From CAYLNH01 sp964384625 (lineage in GTDB: Bacteria; Verrucomicrobiota; Lentisphaeria; JABSQK01), in contig CAYLNH010000302.1 in assembly GCA_964384625.1 (NCBI GenBank), positions 1 to 8,376 of the forward strand: 8,376 nucleotides of DNA, in the 5' to 3' direction. A program made the position numbers and the translations under genes. Of this stretch, positions 6,381 through 8,376 are shown one piece after another; positions within the stretch are counted from its first letter, which is position 1; every line of letters begins with the position of its first letter. The notes below the pieces were generated by a model. The model made no database searches. It saw nothing but the letters and a program-made list of their open reading frames with translations, and was not told the DNA's origin.

Positions 6381-7184
6381 TCATTGCTGTGGCTGTGAAT
6401 ACCTCGCAGTCATTTCATTCAGCAGCAGGAAAAGTTGTGTCAGATTCGGCGGAATCAAGGAAACATGCAAACGCAGATGCATTTCGATATCGCGCAGGTA
6501 TTCGGCCCGCTCCCGCAACTGCTCGATAATGGTCTGCAGGACGGCGTTGAAGTGCGGCGCCCAGGTTGCCAGAATCTGATGGATCGCGGGACAGGGTGAC
6601 TCCTGCGGCAGCGAGTACTGGTGCACGCTCTCATGGAAATCACGAGCCCGGTTCATCTCACGACTGATCCGGTCCACCACGCGAACCACCGGAACCAGCG
6701 AGTGCCCGACCACCGCCTCCTGCAGTTGGGTGGTCAGCAGGTAATACGAGAAGTTGAGAATATCACAGAACTCCCGAACCTGCTCCTGCGCCCGATAAAT
6801 GAAGGCAACATGCTCCTGGGCGTTGCCCTCGTGGTAATACACCTCGCGGAAATGCGCGGTCGCGTCGGTCAGACTCACGATGCGCGCCGCCATCAACTCC
6901 GCGGCCGCGCCGCACTCCCACCAGAGCTGCCGCGGATAGGCAATGATCCGCTCGACCGCTTCGTAGTCCTCGCCCTGAATCAGTTGCCACTCCTCAGCCG
7001 AGAACCCCCACATGCCTTCCTTCGTGTGGTCAACATGATGAAAACCGGTATCCGGATTCGGCACCGACAGCTCCTCGCCGCAACCCGGACAGCTCACCAC
7101 ACCGCCCACGTGCTCCGGGAACGCCCGGATCCGCTGCGTGCAGAAGGGACAACTGAATTTGAAGCCTTCGGTCTCGAGCGACAT
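6381..7184 (-). CDS. Zinc-ribbon/helical protein of unknown function, 267 aa
   Basis: The first 45 residues are a zinc ribbon: SCPFC (C12, C15) and SCPGCGEELSVP (C32, C35), matching the ribbons of both kinases here in spacing and in the closing VP. A linker with several histidines follows (GFHHVDHTKEG, about 47-57), then roughly 200 residues that look almost wholly alpha-helical. These are rich in Glu, Gln, Arg and aromatic residues and have no signal peptide or membrane segment. No catalytic motif is evident. The ATG at 7184 lies 2 nt after the kinase stop, so it is almost certainly co-translated with that kinase. It may be a kinase substrate, adaptor or scaffold; this is inferred from gene order and the shared ribbon. 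I recognise no named family for the helical part. Confidence 0.85.
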   Translation of the reverse strand: MSLETEGFKFSCPFCTQRIRAFPEHVGGVVSCPGCGEELSVPNPDTGFHHVDHTKEGMWGFSAEEWQLIQGEDYEAVERIIAYPRQLWWECGAAAELMAARIVSLTDATAHFREVYYHEGNAQEHVAFIYRAQEQVREFCDILNFSYYLLTTQLQEAVVGHSLVPVVRVVDRISREMNRARDFHESVHQYSLPQESPCPAIHQILATWAPHFNAVLQTIIEQLRERAEYLRDIEMHLRLHVSLIPPNLTQLFLLLNEMTARYSQPQQ

Positions 7185-7186
7185 GA

Positions 7187-8179
7187 CTATCTCTGTCCGT
7201 ACAATCGATTTACCAGCATTCGAAATACATCGCGTTCCGCGTCCAGGAACGTCTGATAGCGGTCCTTCGGCCGCCGACGGATCATCCGCTGCAGCATCTC
7301 CGCAATGTCCAGCGAGATATCCATCATCCGCGTGGCCTGCTCTTCCGGCGTGTGCGCATCAACATGCATCTGGGCCACCGCCTCGACCTCGCCGGCTTCG
7401 TAATAGGGCTTGCCGGCCAATGCGTGGTACATCACCAGCCCCAGACTGTAGATCTCGCTCCAGGCGTCCTCGCCCTCGGCCAGAATCCGTTCCGGCGGCA
7501 GATACAACGGCGACCCCTGCAGCATGTCGCCTTCATCAATGCCGACAACCTCATCGATCGGCTGGCAGATCCCGAAATCGCAGAGAAAGGCGCCGTGGTC
7601 TTTCGAAATAATGATGTTCTCCGGCTTCAGATCGCGGTACAGATAGCCTTTGTTGTAGATATGCGTTTCCGCCGAGAGCACCCGGAGCGCCACTTGCAGG
7701 AGATCCAATTCCGGGACGCTCCCCTCGCGAATGATGCGCGCGTCCAGCCCTTCGCCGTCAATGAACTCGGTCGCCAGAAAATGCTCGTCATTCGCGACGC
7801 CCGAACCAACCACGCGCACCGTACAGGGGTGCTCGCCGATCTCGCGGTTGATTCGGATCTCCTCCTGCAGATTCCGGATCAGCGTCTCGTTCTGCAGTTG
7901 ATCGCGCGGCAGGATCTTGACGGCGTAGAATTTGTCCGGCCGGTCTTGCCGCAGCGCTTTGTAGATCGCGCCCATGCCGCCCACAGCCAGCGGCGCATAC
8001 AGCCAGAAGTCACCGATCTGCTGCGGCACCAGAACCTGCCCCCCGCAGTTCGGACACTGCACCTCACTCAATCCCGGACATTCGCTGACGTCGAGTTGCG
8101 TCTGGCACGACCGGCAGGAACAAACGCCCCGGGGGAAGAACTCCAAGGGGTTCTGCTCGGATATGAAATCCTCTGACAT
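7187..8179 (-). CDS. Soluble zinc-ribbon Ser/Thr protein kinase, 330 aa
   Basis: A Hanks-type kinase without any membrane segment, so probably cytosolic. The N-terminus holds a cysteine-rich ribbon (C20, C22, C25, C34, C42, C45; CxxC knuckles 22-25 and 42-45) ending CPNCGGQVLVP. The kinase domain spans about 57-325. It has the glycine loop AVGGMG (65-70, first Gly replaced by Ala), K88, E107, YRD in place of HRD (181-183) with K185 and N188, DFG (201-203), PPE (228-230), and SEIYSLG (241-247) where the usual Asp is Glu. R307 closes the domain. The Lys, catalytic Asp and DFG remain, so it is likely active. The activation segment is acidic (EVVGIDEGD). It ends right after the kinase fold and is followed after 2 nt by the zinc-ribbon protein. 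The ATG at 8179 has only a weak AGG 10 nt upstream, but a strong promoter precedes it. Confidence 0.93.
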   Translation of the reverse strand: MSEDFISEQNPLEFFPRGVCSCRSCQTQLDVSECPGLSEVQCPNCGGQVLVPQQIGDFWLYAPLAVGGMGAIYKALRQDRPDKFYAVKILPRDQLQNETLIRNLQEEIRINREIGEHPCTVRVVGSGVANDEHFLATEFIDGEGLDARIIREGSVPELDLLQVALRVLSAETHIYNKGYLYRDLKPENIIISKDHGAFLCDFGICQPIDEVVGIDEGDMLQGSPLYLPPERILAEGEDAWSEIYSLGLVMYHALAGKPYYEAGEVEAVAQMHVDAHTPEEQATRMMDISLDIAEMLQRMIRRRPKDRYQTFLDAERDVFRMLVNRLYGQR

Positions 8180-8270
8180 CCGACAGTTGCCTATTGGCTA
8201 AAGCCCCAGCCGACCGCGATTTACTGCACTAACCGGCACACACCGCCCGGGGCAGGGAATATACGACACA

Positions 8271-8299
8271 ACTATACGTGATCCCCCGCAAATTGTCAA
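8271..8299 (-). promoter_or_regulatory. Near-consensus sigma-70 promoter of the kinase-larE operon
   Basis: Minus strand: a perfect -35 TTGACA (8299-8294), a 17-nt spacer, and -10 TATAGT (8276-8271, five of six). Transcription would start near 8264, leaving a leader of about 85 nt before the kinase ATG at 8179. The repeat copy B ends 20 nt upstream of the -35. This is the best promoter in the window and probably serves the kinase, the zinc-ribbon gene and larE. Confidence 0.75.
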
Positions 8300-8319
8300 C
8301 CTTCCCGATGCGGCGGGGG

Positions 8320-8376
8320 TGAGCCCTCGTCTGCTGCCCTTCTTTGCCTCGAGTCCCGACTCTCAAGAGGTTGGGA
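8320..8376 (-). repeat. 57-nt hairpin repeat, copy B (inverted, reaches the window edge)
   Basis: The reverse complement of this stretch matches 237-293 at 49 of 57 positions without gaps. The hairpin segment is degraded relative to copy A (stem mismatches at TCCCAACC versus AGTCGGGA), while GGCAAAGAAGGGCAG is identical. The copy is cut by the window end, so its outer boundary is unknown. Confidence 0.65.

Noticed and set aside
5546..6529. Plus-strand open frame opposite larE
   Set aside because: Antisense shadow; no recognisable motif, while the minus frame carries all LarE motifs.
7352..8176. Plus-strand open frame opposite the small kinase
   Set aside because: Antisense shadow of a kinase with intact catalytic motifs.

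Overview
The window reads as GC-rich chromosomal DNA from a bacterium of the PVC superphylum or a relative (Lentisphaerota, Kiritimatiellota or Planctomycetota type). This placement is an inference. It rests on two Hanks-type Ser/Thr kinases with N-terminal zinc ribbons, one of them a membrane kinase with C-terminal leucine-rich repeats, on dispersed palindromic repeats, and on the housekeeping genes. No rRNA, tRNA, CRISPR array or transposase gene was seen.

Left flank (1-418): a non-coding, repeat-bearing stretch. It holds a MITE-like element at 56-212 with perfect 20-bp terminal inverted repeats and a perfect 8-bp flanking duplication. Next comes a 57-nt hairpin-containing repeat (237-293), which recurs in inverted orientation at the right end of the window (8320-8376). 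I see nothing recognisable in 294-418. Two overlapping plus-strand genes of unknown function follow: a 42-codon ORF (419-547) and a 151-residue protein (544-999), joined by an ATGA overlap.

The rest of the window is read from the minus strand. In transcription order it holds: a near-consensus sigma-70 promoter (8299-8271); a soluble zinc-ribbon kinase (8179-7187); a zinc-ribbon/helical protein of unknown function (7184-6381); larE, an ATP-dependent sulfur-insertion enzyme (6367-5549); a leader with two mutually exclusive hairpins (5519-5490); folE (5340-4786) and folB (4786-4436), early steps of folate/pterin synthesis; a terminator-like hairpin (4404-4380); a second good promoter (4369-4341); a leader with a palindrome and a possible 13-residue leader ORF; and a 1002-residue transmembrane receptor-like kinase (4155-1147). 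The plus-strand gene pair and the large kinase converge on 1000-1146.

How the genes may work together: the first kinase and the zinc-ribbon protein are 2 nt apart, and larE follows 13 nt later, so the three are probably co-transcribed. folE and folB overlap by one base and are translationally coupled. The large kinase seems to have its own promoter. All three signalling proteins carry the same zinc-ribbon module with identical 16-residue spacing between the CxxC knuckles, which suggests a shared local signalling vocabulary. Their inputs and substrates cannot be read from the sequence.
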